DNA of 64,000 nucleotides from Mesostigma viride (Eukaryota > Streptophyta > Mesostigmatophyceae > Mesostigmatales > Mesostigmataceae): the NCBI GenBank assembly GCA_009746045.1, contig RPFO01001016.1:1-64000 (forward strand). Reading direction: 5' to 3'. Position 1 is the first letter of the stretch, and each line of letters opens with the position of its first letter. Shown here piece by piece: positions 41,120-52,629 of the stretch. A model generated the notes under the pieces. That model was not told the origin of the DNA. It made no database searches and saw only the letters and a list, made by a program, of their open reading frames with translations. Made by a program: the position numbers and the translations under genes.

Positions 41120-42556
41120 GAAGGCATCAGAAGTGTCCTAAATGAAATGTTGAAAAACGTGTTTGGCCGAACCGGAGGCCTTGGGAAATATGGTTTGGAA
41201 TGGGTTTCACCAAACAATTCTATTGGCAGCGGGAATTTACAGTAAAAGTGCCATGTTTCAGTACCAAATGCTGTCAACGGCGTCACCACAAGAGCATTGT
41301 CGACGATGATGCGATATTACCAAGGTATTCGAAAACAAGAATGCATCTACAGTGTATCCTTGTGTCATCGAGCACTTACTCATGCGTGTGGTGTCGTCAA
41401 TTCCGTTGTAGCGACCCTTACCGGCATCAAATTGTGCAATATAATCTGCAGGGCCTGGAATCCATGCATCTCTGAATGATTCTCGACTAGATAATAAACA
41501 TCCACCTGCAAAAGCAATGTTCTAAAATCACGCAGAGCATGCAGCGGCCCCTCAACGCGGCCTGCACCATGCATAGGGCTGCGGATTCCTCGAAAGAAAC
41601 AAGCAGCACAGAAGCGCCACAACCGGAACCTTCGTAAAATTGCCAGCTAGCCTTAGCCTTACATACCCACGTGTTTCTTCGTCCAGTACCCACCGCCAGC
41701 GTTGAACTAAGTGTAAAGCATGCGATGTTCACCGCCAAATGCTTGCCTAGCTGCACCATGAATCGGCCATTCACAGATGTATACGTATGGAACCTGCCAT
41801 GGCAACGTGCTCATTTCATGCACAACCCGGCCAGATCTGGTACATATTTTCCATAGCTCTTTGTATCAAATTAACTTCTCGAAATATCACCTCTGGATAT
41901 ATCTGTAACATATTAATCCCCCGACAATAAGCTGGCCAGCCATAGCTCGTAGCTTGGCTTTTCTGAGCGTATCCCTAGGTAATTAACTTCGGGCGTGGCT
42001 GGCATGGCACCTCGGGCAGTGACGTGCACCAAGATACGCTGCTTACAGGGCGATTCCGCCGACCGCCAGGCGATTCCTAGCATTCAGCACTAATTTTCTT
42101 CCGGTGCCAAGATACGATGCTGAAATAAGATATGATGATGGGCTGAGATGTACCCACTAGTAGTTTACTTTGTTATCAATGGATTTACTACAAACTGTAA
42201 CCGTAGAAGAATTTGTCTAGTATCGGCGAACGAAAATCTGGTGCCAGATACTCAGGCCATACCTTGTTTGGAATCGTCTAGCATCGCCTGGAATCGTCTA
42301 GCATCGCCTTCGGATGCCAAGATACGATGCCTAATCAGTCGAGCCAGTCCGTCAAACCTGGCCGGATGCCAGAAGCGAAGACTTTGCATTGACTTCGGAA
42401 TTTTGTTTATGCCAAGCGAAGCAACATTCCCGCCAGTACCCGCTTGAATTTAATTTGCAAGATGCCAGCGGATGTTGGCACCGCAATGCCGGCTCTGCGC
42501 GAGAGCTGACGATGGCGGATGGCAATGCCGGATTCTAGCGGCTGGATGCATGAGAA

Positions 42557-44623
42557 ATGTCGGAAGTATCAACATTGTGTTATGCAGGAGATTCCTGTCG
42601 AAAGTGGGCGTTGGAAAAAGTTAAGGATGATGCCAAGAGAAACGACCTTTTGGGCAGTGCTAACCACCCATGCCTCAAAAATTGCGGCAAGCAGGTGCAT
42701 GGTCTCTGCACCGGAATGTTTCAAGAGCCGGATGCGGAAGAGGGAACGGTATGGACCTGCCCGGATTGTGGTGGGCCAGGGCGCCATTCAGGACCAAACG
42801 ATGAGGCCATGGCGGTAGACAACGAGCCCAACGGCCCCGACCCCGTAACCAACAAATTTTCACCGCTTCCTCCCGACTTCTGGAAATACAAGCCGGTGAC
42901 CGAGGCCGATTTGAACGGCTTGGCAGATCTTCATGACCTCAATGCCACCAAGCACGATGACGATGACGACGATGACGAGGAGCTACCAAGCCCCGAATCC
43001 GCCGAGGACAAAGATCCAGATCCGCCAGCTGCAGAAGACGGCGGTGGTTCATCGGATCCAAAAGGCAGCATCCCACAAGAGGAAAGCCCGCCTCCACCCA
43101 TCACGGATGGCCCTGCATCGCAAAAAACTTCATCCGAGGTCGACGATTGTTCACGGCAATTGTTCACGTCACCGGACAGCTCCAGCAAGGGCCCACACAC
43201 GCCCTCGGCGGCACCATCGGCCAAACCCTCAATCCTCCCATCGCCAGAAGCATCGCCGCCAGCAAACCTGTCAGCATCAGCAGGTAAACGGGGGGATTTT
43301 GATGTCACTGGGCCGCTGCAGGGCGCAGTGTTCAAGGTGCCCGGCTGGAATGCCTTTGGGGTGGCAGTTGGTGAGGTCAAGACCCAGGAGGCGAAAGTGA
43401 TGCTGGTGCTGCAAAGCGAGTACAGCTATGTAAAGACTCTCCAAAGTGCCTGCAGGAAGGGAGCACAGGCTGTACATTTCCGGAATAGCGTCATCCTTGT
43501 GGTGACCGAGAACGGAGGGCCTGCACCATGGCCGATAGCGGGCATCGAGATGCAGCGGGGATCTGTGCGCGGCATGTTGGACATGGCCTGCAACTCCAGC
43601 ACAAAGCGGGCAGCCACATGGTTTGCACAATTCCAAGCAGAATTGCAGGACTTTATTCTTGGCAATTGTGCAGCAAAGCCTTGCATCCTTTCGGCAAATG
43701 ATTTCCCACACAGCGGCTCAGTTGAAATCATCCACTCTGCAACGCCTGTGATGGCTGAGCGCTCGCGGGAGCTCCGGCCTCGGGCTGCATCGGCCTCAGA
43801 TGGAGTCGCCTTGATGGAGGTGACAAACACCCACCAAGAACGGGGAGCAAAGCCAACCAAGAAAGCAGATCCCCCGCCTGTGAAGCGGCCACGCAAGCAA
43901 GAGTGCGACCGCACACCGTCGCGACCACCGCTGCCACAACCACCACTGCCACAGCAGCAAGATGTATCCTCAAAGCTACTGCAGCAAGTTGTGGACATGA
44001 TGCAAAAACAGGCAGCGGACCATCAACAGCAACTGCAGCAGATGCAACGGCAGATGCATCAGCTTGCATCAGCAAGAACAACGCAGATGGAACCAACACA
44101 AGCGCTGCCTGCATCAGCACCATCAGCACCAATGCCACCAGCATCCGTACCACTGGCACCGACCGCACCGACCGCAGCGGCGCCACCGGGTTGGCAGGTG
44201 ACATCAACAGGGTGGCAGCAGGCACCAGCACCGCCGGCACCGACCGCACCGCCCGCAGCGGCGCCACCGGGTTGGCAGCTGACATCAACAGGGTGGCAGC
44301 AGGCACCAGCACCGCCGGCACCGACCGCACTGCCCGCAGCGGCGCCACCGGGTTGGCAGGTGACATCAACAGGCTGGCAGCAGGCACCAGCACCGCCGGC
44401 ACCGACCGCACTGCCCGCAGCGGCGCCACCGGGTTGGCAGCTGACATCAACAGGGTGGCAGCAGGCAGTAGCCCCACCGGCACCAATTTGGCCACCTGGT
44501 TGGCAGTGGACAGCTAGTGCGGGATGGCAGCAGGTTCCAACGCCGCCGGCACCGACCGCGCCACCGGGTTGGCAGCTGACATCCGCTGGGTGGCAATGGA
44601 TGTCAGGAAGGGCGGCGTGGTAG
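42557..44623 (+). CDS. PHD-like zinc-finger protein with GWQ repeats, 688 aa
   Basis: Uninterrupted ORF. Residues 8-71 give C8-x5-C14, C39-x3-C43-x4-H48-x2-C51 and W66-x-C68-x2-C71, a PHD-like C4HC3 spacing (the second half, H-x2-C...W-x-C-x2-C, is the convincing part). Residues ~130-245 are acidic then Pro/Ser-rich. Residues ~250-400 form an unrecognised folded-looking domain (VFKVPGWNAFGVAVGEV, HFRNSVILVVTENGG, AATWFAQFQAELQDFI). A basic KRPRKQE stretch may be a nuclear signal. Residues ~480-515 are a Gln-rich coiled coil. The C-terminus has 27-residue repeats ending in PGWQ-TSTGWQQ. A nuclear, chromatin-related role is possible but unproven. It lacks introns, unlike the other two host genes, so a mobile or retro origin is an alternative. 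Confidence 0.72.
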   Translation: MSEVSTLCYAGDSCRKWALEKVKDDAKRNDLLGSANHPCLKNCGKQVHGLCTGMFQEPDAEEGTVWTCPDCGGPGRHSGPNDEAMAVDNEPNGPDPVTNKFSPLPPDFWKYKPVTEADLNGLADLHDLNATKHDDDDDDDEELPSPESAEDKDPDPPAAEDGGGSSDPKGSIPQEESPPPPITDGPASQKTSSEVDDCSRQLFTSPDSSSKGPHTPSAAPSAKPSILPSPEASPPANLSASAGKRGDFDVTGPLQGAVFKVPGWNAFGVAVGEVKTQEAKVMLVLQSEYSYVKTLQSACRKGAQAVHFRNSVILVVTENGGPAPWPIAGIEMQRGSVRGMLDMACNSSTKRAATWFAQFQAELQDFILGNCAAKPCILSANDFPHSGSVEIIHSATPVMAERSRELRPRAASASDGVALMEVTNTHQERGAKPTKKADPPPVKRPRKQECDRTPSRPPLPQPPLPQQQDVSSKLLQQVVDMMQKQAADHQQQLQQMQRQMHQLASARTTQMEPTQALPASAPSAPMPPASVPLAPTAPTAAAPPGWQVTSTGWQQAPAPPAPTAPPAAAPPGWQLTSTGWQQAPAPPAPTALPAAAPPGWQVTSTGWQQAPAPPAPTALPAAAPPGWQLTSTGWQQAVAPPAPIWPPGWQWTASAGWQQVPTPPAPTAPPGWQLTSAGWQWMSGRAAW
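44170..44600 (+). repeat. 81-bp coding tandem repeat (GWQ repeats)
   Basis: CGCCACCGGGTTGGCAG recurs at 44181, 44262, 44343 and 44424, an exact 81-bp period, followed by two shorter diverged units. The 27-codon unit keeps the reading frame. Confidence 0.93.
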
Positions 44624-44639
44624 TATGAACCCCTATATT

Positions 44640-45718
44640 GGCACTGGCACCATCAATTCAGTGTGAATTAGGCAGCACATCAGCCCAGCATGCCGCAATT
44701 CCGTATCTCCACCCATCGCTGATGGCCTACGCCATTCAAGGAACCAGGCATCAGTCAAGTTTATAACTACCCTTGGCGTGCACTATGCAAGCTAGCGATG
44801 ATTGCCTTTGTGATGACAATGTGATGCCTTGTAACGACTTGGAGTAACATGTAGATCATGATAATTGTGTTAATGAATTGAAAATGGCAGAATCAGTTGC
44901 GAGACATTATGAGTATAATTGCCAATATAAAATCTGCATTTGATTATGGTCACTGTGTGCAGTCATGATGAGTCAGTGACATGACGTATTGCCCATGGTG
45001 ACTTAGAACTGTGGAAGAACCTCTCATGCAATATATGCACCATGCCACAAAGAGCTGGAATCACGTACGTCCATGTTCGTTTTCCAGTTAGACAAGTGTG
45101 AGATCAAGAAAAATAGCAAGAATCAATGTCAGCCACATATAATCCCATAAAAGGGACCCAGATCAACTTATTTTCTTGAGTTGGCATCAAAAGTGTCCTA
45201 AATTTCGCAATTTGTCCTAATCCAGCGCAACACCTCCATGCTGAACATGATGTATTTGGGTGGCATGCGTGTTTGCAGCCCCATTGCGCACTGTAATCTG
45301 AAGTACATGGCATGATAATCTAAAGAAAAACATCATTTCACCTTTTTCTGCTTGCAAACGTCACTGTTTATGGCTGAATGACATGGCGTCATATCCAAAC
45401 TTGGTGGACATGCTAAACATGACGTATTTGCATGGGTGCATGGCATGCATGTTTGCAGCCCCACCACACTTCATTTGGAGATGATATTGGAGTCATACTG
45501 CCGATAGGTAGTTTAAAATGCTATTTTTAGCAACTTTGGCACCCTGGCAGGGGGGTCCACCGTCAATATTTTTGCAAAGTCAGGTTATGGGCATGAAGCT
45601 GGGTCTACTGCCTACCTTCAGTCCAAGTTTCAGTTTGAAATTAATGATGTTTGGCGCTCAAGATACTGAGTTTATGCAACAAAAACAGCGTTTTCCATCC
45701 ATGACAGTGGCGGATGTC
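44640..45718. other. Spacer with a diffuse ~170-bp direct repeat
   Basis: GAACATGATGTATTTG...GCATGCGTGTTTGCAGCCCCA at 45243-45283 is echoed at 45413-45463 (AAACATGACGTATTTG...GCATGCATGTTTGCAGCCCCA). No gene is recognised. Confidence 0.5.
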
Positions 45719-46508
45719 GGCTGTCCGCCTCCCCCGCGCGCGGGGTAACTAGGCTGGCCCGGCACCCGTGCTCCTCACCTTTAAGTACATGGCGGACAAG
45801 CTGTCGTTCCTTAATGCCGCAAGAAGCTCTCGCGGACTCGCTTCACGCTGGACGACGACTTGACCCTGGCCCATGCAGCAATTAACAGCGGCGATGTCAG
45901 CAATGGCCGACCTACCTTCAGCTCCGGCAGAGCGCAGGAGGGAAGCCGGTATACTGGAGGGGGGCGGTCCGATCCATGTTGACCATAAGCCCTAGCTGGC
46001 AGGCACCTCCTGCGACCCCAGCAACCTCAGTCTAGGGAATATATACCAGTAGTGTAGATTAGTCAGGCTTAGCCTAGCATGTTGCCTACGCGCATGCATG
46101 TGCGCCCATAATGGCCCCCATGGATGATCGATGCCTTCAGCATTCAGGCGAGCCATGCCTATAATGGGCCCCCCATGGATGATGCATTAAGAATTAGCTC
46201 AGCCCTTACTATACAGAAAGTCACTCTCTGCTGAGAAGCCATGCCCTAGCTCTTGCATATATAGCCATGGTGATCTTCGATCCCCCCCCATGACAGGGGC
46301 TCCGCTTAGCTGGTTTGAGCTTGATAGATCGTGGTGGTTCAGGTGCCCTTCCAGCACGTACTGTTAGAGCAAGTGTTGTTTACATTCCCACCCTTGCAGG
46401 AAGTATAGCTTAGAATGTATTAAAAGCCATACGCCCTTTCTCTGGGATATGTGCTACATACACTCCCAACGGAGTTATGTTCCTACTAGGGTTAATTAAT
46501 TAATTAAG
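45719..46508 (+). mobile_element. Half-B copy, decayed ORF1 end and 3' UTR
   Basis: Starts in ORF1 at the codons for SAVRLPRGRGK, with several indels against 21530-21822. Then 3' UTR, stem-loop ACTCCCAACGGAGT (46462-46475) and a (TTAA)n tail ending at 46507. Confidence 0.85.
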
Positions 46509-46527
46509 GGGCCGCATTTCCTCCTGC

Positions 46528-47660
46528 GATAGCCATGGCTGACGGCGGCGCCCATACCTTTCACGTTTGGGCACCAAATTTTGCCTTGACTATCACAATC
46601 GCTTCGTCTTTCTCAGACGCACACGCTGATCGATATATTTTCCCGGAGCTATTACGCAATATTATGGCGAGCAATCGCAGCTCGACGCAGCGCAGACTGG
46701 CAGCTGCGCTGAGCCCTGAAGCTACGTCTGTGGCTACACCTCCCGGCCCAGAAGGCAGCGGTGCCACTAACCAAGCTTTAGTAGTTTACTCCTCCTGCGG
46801 CCTCGCCATCTGCCTCGCCTGAGCCCGGCCAAACGCAGTCGCCCTTATACTTGGGCAGCCATGCTGATGAACCACACCACCACCACCACCTCCACCATTG
46901 CCGCCCAGCCAGCTCAAGCAACAGACGCTTGACCTCGATCCGCGAGGAGGCCGAGCTCGACAAAATTAAATTAAATTAAATTAAATTGGAACATATCTCC
47001 GTTGGGAGTACATGTAGCACATATCCCTGAGAAGGGGCATACATGGCTTGTGATACATTCTGGGCTACTTCCTGCAAGGGTAGGGTGTAAACTACACCTG
47101 CTCTGGGTGCACAAATTAGTGCACCTGCACTATACTATATATTCCAGCACCTAAGGTGCGGACATAGGGTGGAAGATCATCATCATTGGCTAAACAATGG
47201 CTTGGGCATGGCTTCTCAGCAGAGAGTAGCTCTCAGACTGCATAGGCAGAGCTTGGCTAAATTCTTAATGCATCATCCATGGTGGGGAGTCCCATTATAG
47301 GCGCACATGCGCGTAGGCGTGAGCCACGTGCTAGGCTAAGCCTGACTAATCATACACTACTGCTATATATACACTAGTTACTACAGCTCGACAAGCGCGC
47401 AGCCGTAACGTCATCGTCAATTAAGCACTTCGACCTGCTGGAATGTAAGAACTCCGAGTCCCTTGCCAAGCCGTTTGAGAACAAAATCTTTGCCCCCGGC
47501 CACGCGGCCCTCATACGGTGAGCTCAAGCTGGAGGCCGTGGTCAATGCCCCGCTCGCGGGGTAAGGCTGGACCGCTCCCGCTACTGCTCACCTTTGAAAA
47601 CATTGCGGACAGGTTGCTGTTTCTCAAGCGCCGCAAGCGGCTGAGTCGTGGGGACATATT
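46528..47660 (+). mobile_element. Half-element 5' part, interrupted by a nested insertion
   Basis: Begins ATGGCTGACGGCGG with the same leader as 14120. It carries MASNRSSTQRRLAAALSPEA at 46664, then THTTTTTSTIAAQ- and LDLxREEAEL-like codons up to 46963. ORF1 resumes at 47385 (VIVKHFDLLE...LPLLLTFENIADRLLFLKRRKRL) and is cut off at 47650. Frameshifts are present. Confidence 0.78.
46964..47384 (-). mobile_element. Half-B 3' UTR-only insertion with target duplication
   Basis: Flanked by AGCTCGACAA at 46954-46963 and 47385-47394. Minus-strand (AATTT)n tail, stem-loop CTCCGTTGGGAG (46997-47008) and the half-B 3' UTR. It contains no coding sequence at all. Confidence 0.9.
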
Positions 47661-47664
47661 TCAC

Positions 47665-48085
47665 TGCAATCGGGGCAATACACGGAATGTGGTTGGAATC
47701 ATTGGAGCTTTGTTAACCCTAGGTTCATATAAAGGTTTACATCGTAGTAACTCGTGCACGTGTCATCTGGAGTTCCGCATGCAATGGAGAGAAGGCGCAA
47801 TTTCGGCCAAGTCAAGACACCACGTGTGAGGCTGGTCTCGCAAGATGACCAGTATGCACCGGCCAGCCTATTCTTAATTATATACTTGTGAACTGTGTTT
47901 TGCCTGAGGCCTACGCGGTATCTGCTGAACTGCTCAGGACCTACATCCCGGTATAGTACTACTAACCTGTACAATGGCAAGGTCCGGTACAGTAGTAGTA
48001 GGCCTGCTACACAGGTTACTACAGTGACAGAGCACTGACAGAGCACATGCAGTCCCCACAGCGATTACGGTATCTGTATCCAATC
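47665..48085. other. No feature recognised
   Basis: Short sequence without ORF or repeat between a half-element and the LINE-B remnant. Confidence 0.4.
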
Positions 48086-48089
48086 AGTC

Positions 48090-49060
48090 TACCATACTTC
48101 AGGCCGCTTCAAGCAGTGCTCGGCAGTTGGCTTCCTGACTGCGAGGACGACCTGACGACACGGATCGGCATGGCGTGGGCGCAACTCCATGACCACCGCC
48201 GCTGGTGGAGCAAGTTACCCCGCCCTATACCCCGGATCGTCAAGCGTGACCTCTTCAAGGTCGTCATTCTGACGATCCTGACCTACGGCGCGCCGACACC
48301 TGGACACTGACGCAGGAGCTGGAGCAACGACTCGACGGCAACGTCACCAAGATGCTGCGCAAGGCCCTTAACATCCCCTCTGCTTTGCACATTAGTAATA
48401 AGGATTTGTACGCTGATTTGCCCTATGTTTCCCACATTATTAGGCACAGGCGCCCGTGGGCCTAGCCGGGCACCTGGCCCGCACAGATCAGGTAGACACA
48501 TCAGATAGACTACTCGGGTGGCACCAAGCCCGCCCAGCCTGGGCGATATGTCCTCACCTGGCGTGCCCCAGGCTGCGCGCGGCAGGGCCGCCACCCGTGG
48601 ACTTTTCGTGATAGATTGGGCATGGACATGTGCTACCCTAGACGTGCCGGGCTCACACCCGGGCAGCGCCTCCTGGTTTGTCTGTAATATGGAGGCAGAT
48701 CCCTTGGTCTGGCCGGCCCCCAGCTGCTTGGCCAACCAGGGCGGCATATTTTGACCTGGCCTGCCAGTCCAAGGCCATTCCCAGGAAGCTAGGTAAACCT
48801 GCCATGAACTACACCCAGATGTTGCTGGCTGACCTAGTGGTCCCGGCTCAGTTTGAACAGTGCCGCATCGATCCACTCCCTCTCCCTTCTTCGGACTGGT
48901 ATGCAGAACAAGAAGTGGTGGCAGAAGATTATCCAGGCGCTCACACGCCACTGCCCCTGTGGGCAAGCCACCCCCCCCAAGAGGAAGGGGCGTTTTGCTG
49001 AGTAGTGTAGTTAGGCTTTTATCGACTAGATAGCTTAGAGTTATCCCCAACCCCCTGCCG
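48090..49060 (+). pseudogene. LINE-B ORF2 C-terminal part, decayed
   Basis: LQAVLGSWLPDCEDDLTTRIGMAWAQL...VVILTILTYGA, then WTLTQELEQRLDGNVTKMLR in another frame, HIIRHRR, GHLARTDQVDTSD, and the C-terminal end (AMNYTQMLLADLVVPAQFEQ; ending GRFAE-like and TAG near 49003). It matches 51600-51840 and 23400-23775. At least four frameshifts. The 3' UTR is cut short at about 49040, where the next LINE copy begins. Confidence 0.83.
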
Positions 49061-49089
49061 ACACCGCGGGTCCCCGGCGCCCCCTGCGC

Positions 49090-51890
49090 ATGGGCCAACG
49101 CCGGCACCACTCGCTGCGCATCGCAACCTACAATGTCCGCACCCTGCCCGGGGGAGATGCCCCCCCGCGGGCCAACGAGCTTGTCCACTACTGCCGCCTA
49201 TATGGCATTGATGTGCTTGGGGTCCAAGAGCACCGACGCTCCTTTGAGGGCCCCGTTCAGCGTACGTGTCACCCTCGCACTACAATGGCAACTGCTGTGC
49301 GGCCCGGCGCATGCACCGGGTCAGGGAGGAGTGGGCCTGCTGTGCTCCCCCACCGCTGCCGCCCAGCTCGTGGACCACAAACTTTGCTCGAATAGGATCC
49401 TTCAGTGCACTTTCCGCTCCCTTGAAGGACGGACCCCCATTATGCTCTCGGTAATTGTCGGATATGCCCCACATGCTGGGCACCCGGCCGAGGACCGCGC
49501 AGCGTTCTTCAACGTCCAGTTGCTCGACATAGAGAAACAGATCCCACGTCAATACATCGTCGCCATCTTGGTGGATGCCAACGCGACCCTGCCCGTGGGC
49601 CGCGGGGGCTGCATGTATGCGCCGCGCCTAACCGATAGCAATGCCAACACCCCCCTACTTGAGCAACTGCTCACTGAGGGGGACTTGACTGCTGCCAATA
49701 CGCTTTTTGCTAAACCGCCTGATGCACTAGTGACCTTTGTGGGCCCCATGCGCAGGGCGGCTGGCTCAATGCTCCCTCGGCGGCGATGTGTATGCTTGGA
49801 CTACATACTTGTGCGCAAGTGCTGGCGCTCTTCCGTCATCGATGCCCGTACGCTGACCACCCCCAGTGTCGCATCGGATCATCGCATGGTCACCGCAACC
49901 TTGCGCCTACGTCTTCAGGCCCCTGCGCGCCGCCGCCCCCGGCCCCGCCCTGACTGGACCTGCTTACGCCCCGTCCGTGGGCGCAGGGAAAAGTGGTCAG
50001 CGGATGAGATACGCCGCGATGCACTCAGGTCTGCCTTTGTGGACGCGCAACCTTTGATGTACCTGGACGCAGATCGCGGTGTAGATCTCACGCCACCCTA
50101 CGAACTGTTCATGCGATCGGTGGAGCTTGGCTCTAAGCTTCTCCCCGAGCAACCCCGCGCCCGACCAGCCCCGCTCTACCTGCGCGACGCCCGGGTGGTT
50201 GCCGCCCGGCTGGCGCTAGCGCAGGCCCGCCGCCGCGGGGAGGACCTGTATAGGCCCGTACCAGGAACGGCTTACTCAAGCATATACTGCCGCACATGCG
50301 GAGGAGGTGGAGACACTTGCCGCCGAAATCAATCGCCACACGGCCGCCAACCAGCACAAGGCGGCCTGGCGCTCTCTCGACCGTCTCACCGGACGCCGGG
50401 AAACGCAACGGGCTGACATCCCAGGCACCCCCAGTGAACGCCTTGAGATTTGGTTCAGCTCCCAGGCCAAACTATCAGGGGCCCCTGGCCCGCCCCCCCC
50501 ACTTGACCCCGCTGCAGCTGCACGCCCTGCGGCCAGCCGAGGCGGCCCCATCGAGCCCCCGCAGGCGCCCACCAGCGAGACGGACTACCTGGTCCCACCG
50601 CTCTCCGGCCCCCTGGTGGACGGCCCCCACGACGAGTGGACTCCCCAGGAATGGGCTGCTGCCATCTCCACCCTCCGCAATGATGCTGCCATGGGAGTGG
50701 ACAATATTTCACCGGAGGTGGTTAAGATGCCTGAGCTTGAGCCCTTCCTCCGGGGTGTTTGCAACCGGATTCTACGAGATGGCCTCCCCCCGCCGACGTA
50801 TTGGAAGACCGCTGTACGGGTCATGCTCTACAAGGGCAAGGGGTCCGCCGCGGATACCGGCAACTACCGCGGCGTATGCCTCCAAAGCTGCGTGCTGAAA
50901 GTCTTCATGCGTCTCCTGCTGAACCGCATGCGCGCCAGCCTCGATCCCCACCTAGGTGAGTCCCAGATGGGCTTCCGTGTTGGTCGCAATTGTGTTATGG
51001 TCACTATTACCGCGCGCCGCCTGATCGAGGAAGTGGGTCGCCTGGCCCCCGGCCTCTTGCCATTGCTATTGATCTTCGTGGATTACACCAAGGCATTCGA
51101 TACGGTTACCTGGGACGCCCTGTGGGTGGTCCTTCACCTGTTCCGTGTCCCATCGTACATCGTTGAGATCATCCGCCAGTTCTATGAAGGGTCCCAAGCC
51201 CAGGTCCGTACCGCCGACGGCGTCACTCCGGCGTTCCCCCTGCACACCGGGGTGTGGCAGGGCTGTGTGCTCTCCCCATATCTATTCATCATTATGGTGG
51301 ACTATATTATGCGGCGTGCACAAGCCCGCTTCGCCCGGGTGGAGGGGCGCCCGCCGGGGATCGAGATCACGGAGTACGCCAGCTACGGCGGGGTTGACCC
51401 ACCCTACCGCCTGAGCGATCTGATCTACGCTGATGACACGACACTCGTGGAAACCCCAGAGTCAGCCCAACTGTGGCTAGACAGCTTATCACTGGAAGCG
51501 CGGGCGGTGGGGCTTATGATCAGCAAGAAAACGGAGGTCATGGCCATCGGCTTCCCTGCTGGGATAGCCCCACCCACCCTCCTTTTGCTGGACGGCAGCC
51601 CCGTCCCCCCGGCGACTCGCTTCAAGCTCCTTGGCAGCTGGCTTCCCTCCACGGCCGACGACATCAACACCCGCATTGGCCAGGCCTGGGCGGCCCTCCG
51701 CCGCCTCGACAGGTTCTGGACCTGTCGCTACCTGAGTGAGCGACGCAAGCGCATTCTGTTCAAGGCCCTTGTCCTCAGCATCCTCCTTTATGGCTGCGAG
51801 GCGTGGACCCTGGACCAGGCGCTGAGCCAGCAGCTTGACGGCACCGTCACTCGAGAGGACAGCTCGGATGAGGATTACATCCCCATCTAG
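49090..51890 (+). pseudogene. LINE-B ORF2: AP endonuclease and reverse transcriptase, two frameshifts
   Basis: Frame 1 from 49090: SLRIATYNVRTLPG and GIDVLGVQEHRR. A shift near 49260 gives GGVGLLCSP, SVIVGYAPHAG, AILVDANATLP, CVCLDYILV and SVASDHRMVTATL, the EEP endonuclease set. A second shift near 50260 leads to the RT: GVDNISPEVVK, NYRGVCLQS, QMGFRVGRN, LLIFVDYTKAFDTVTW, GVWQGCVLSPYLFIIMVDYI, LIYADDTTLVE (catalytic YADD), GLMISKKTEVM, FKLLGSWLP. It ends at TAG 51888 as DGTVTREDSSDEDYIPI, where related copies read on for about 190 more codons. No RNase H is seen. It is the best-preserved reverse transcriptase in the window. Confidence 0.9.
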
Positions 51891-52016
51891 TGCTTAACGG
51901 TTGGGGGATGATGCAGACGATATTTGTTTAAACTTTTGTGTAATTATTAATGAGATTAGCATAGTACTCCGTGGCATGCCTTTGCGCATGACACGCAAGT
52001 ACTTACTTACTTACTT

Positions 52017-52105
52017 ACTTAGAGTTAGGTTAGTTCGATTACGCGGCTTCCTCCACCTCCACCCCCAGGGCGTCCCCAACATCTACTGCTCCAACCTAGG
52101 GCCAT
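52017..52105 (+). mobile_element. LINE-B 3' UTR after an internal deletion or replacement
   Basis: After a (CTTA)n tract at 52001-52020, AGAGTTAGGTTAGTTCGATTACGCGGCTT matches 23811-23840. The ORF2 C-terminus is missing, replaced by ~170 unrelated bp (51850-52017). Confidence 0.75.
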
Positions 52106-52109
52106 TGCT

Positions 52110-52625
52110 GGTACTTTTGACGTCATGAAAGCAGCGTTTTGGACTAGTGGAATATGATTTTACAGCATAAAAAGTCCATTTTATCATGAATGAACATGGC
52201 CAACAACCCCAAGTGCCCCTAAATTTCTCAATATTTGTAGATAAATGCTACTTCTCATAAGCTAAACCTGCACAAATGCACAATTTGGGGCATGCATGTG
52301 AAAGTTTGAAGTACAAATTCGCAATAAGGTTTTACATTTTTCAATTAATAATGGTATCTCATTCTTCAATCAATCAATTTGCAATCGTCCAAACAATTTA
52401 TTCATTTCATACATGTCCGAATATGTTTAAAGAACACATGCAAGTGCTCAATCAGCGTGGATCCCCTTCGACGCGCCGCACCATATATACATTCGACACG
52501 TCAACCCTTCTACTAAACTGCCACTTCCAGAAGTCGCGGTCACTGATCGAACTACTATGTACATCTGCATTTCTGAATGTTGCGGTGGGCAAACGTGCAA
52601 AACGCGACTTCGTGCAAAGTCCTTG
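52110..52625. other. No feature recognised
   Basis: AT-rich region, probably the 3' flank of the minus-strand gene. No polyadenylation motif is called. Confidence 0.4.
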
Positions 52626-52629
52626 CCCA

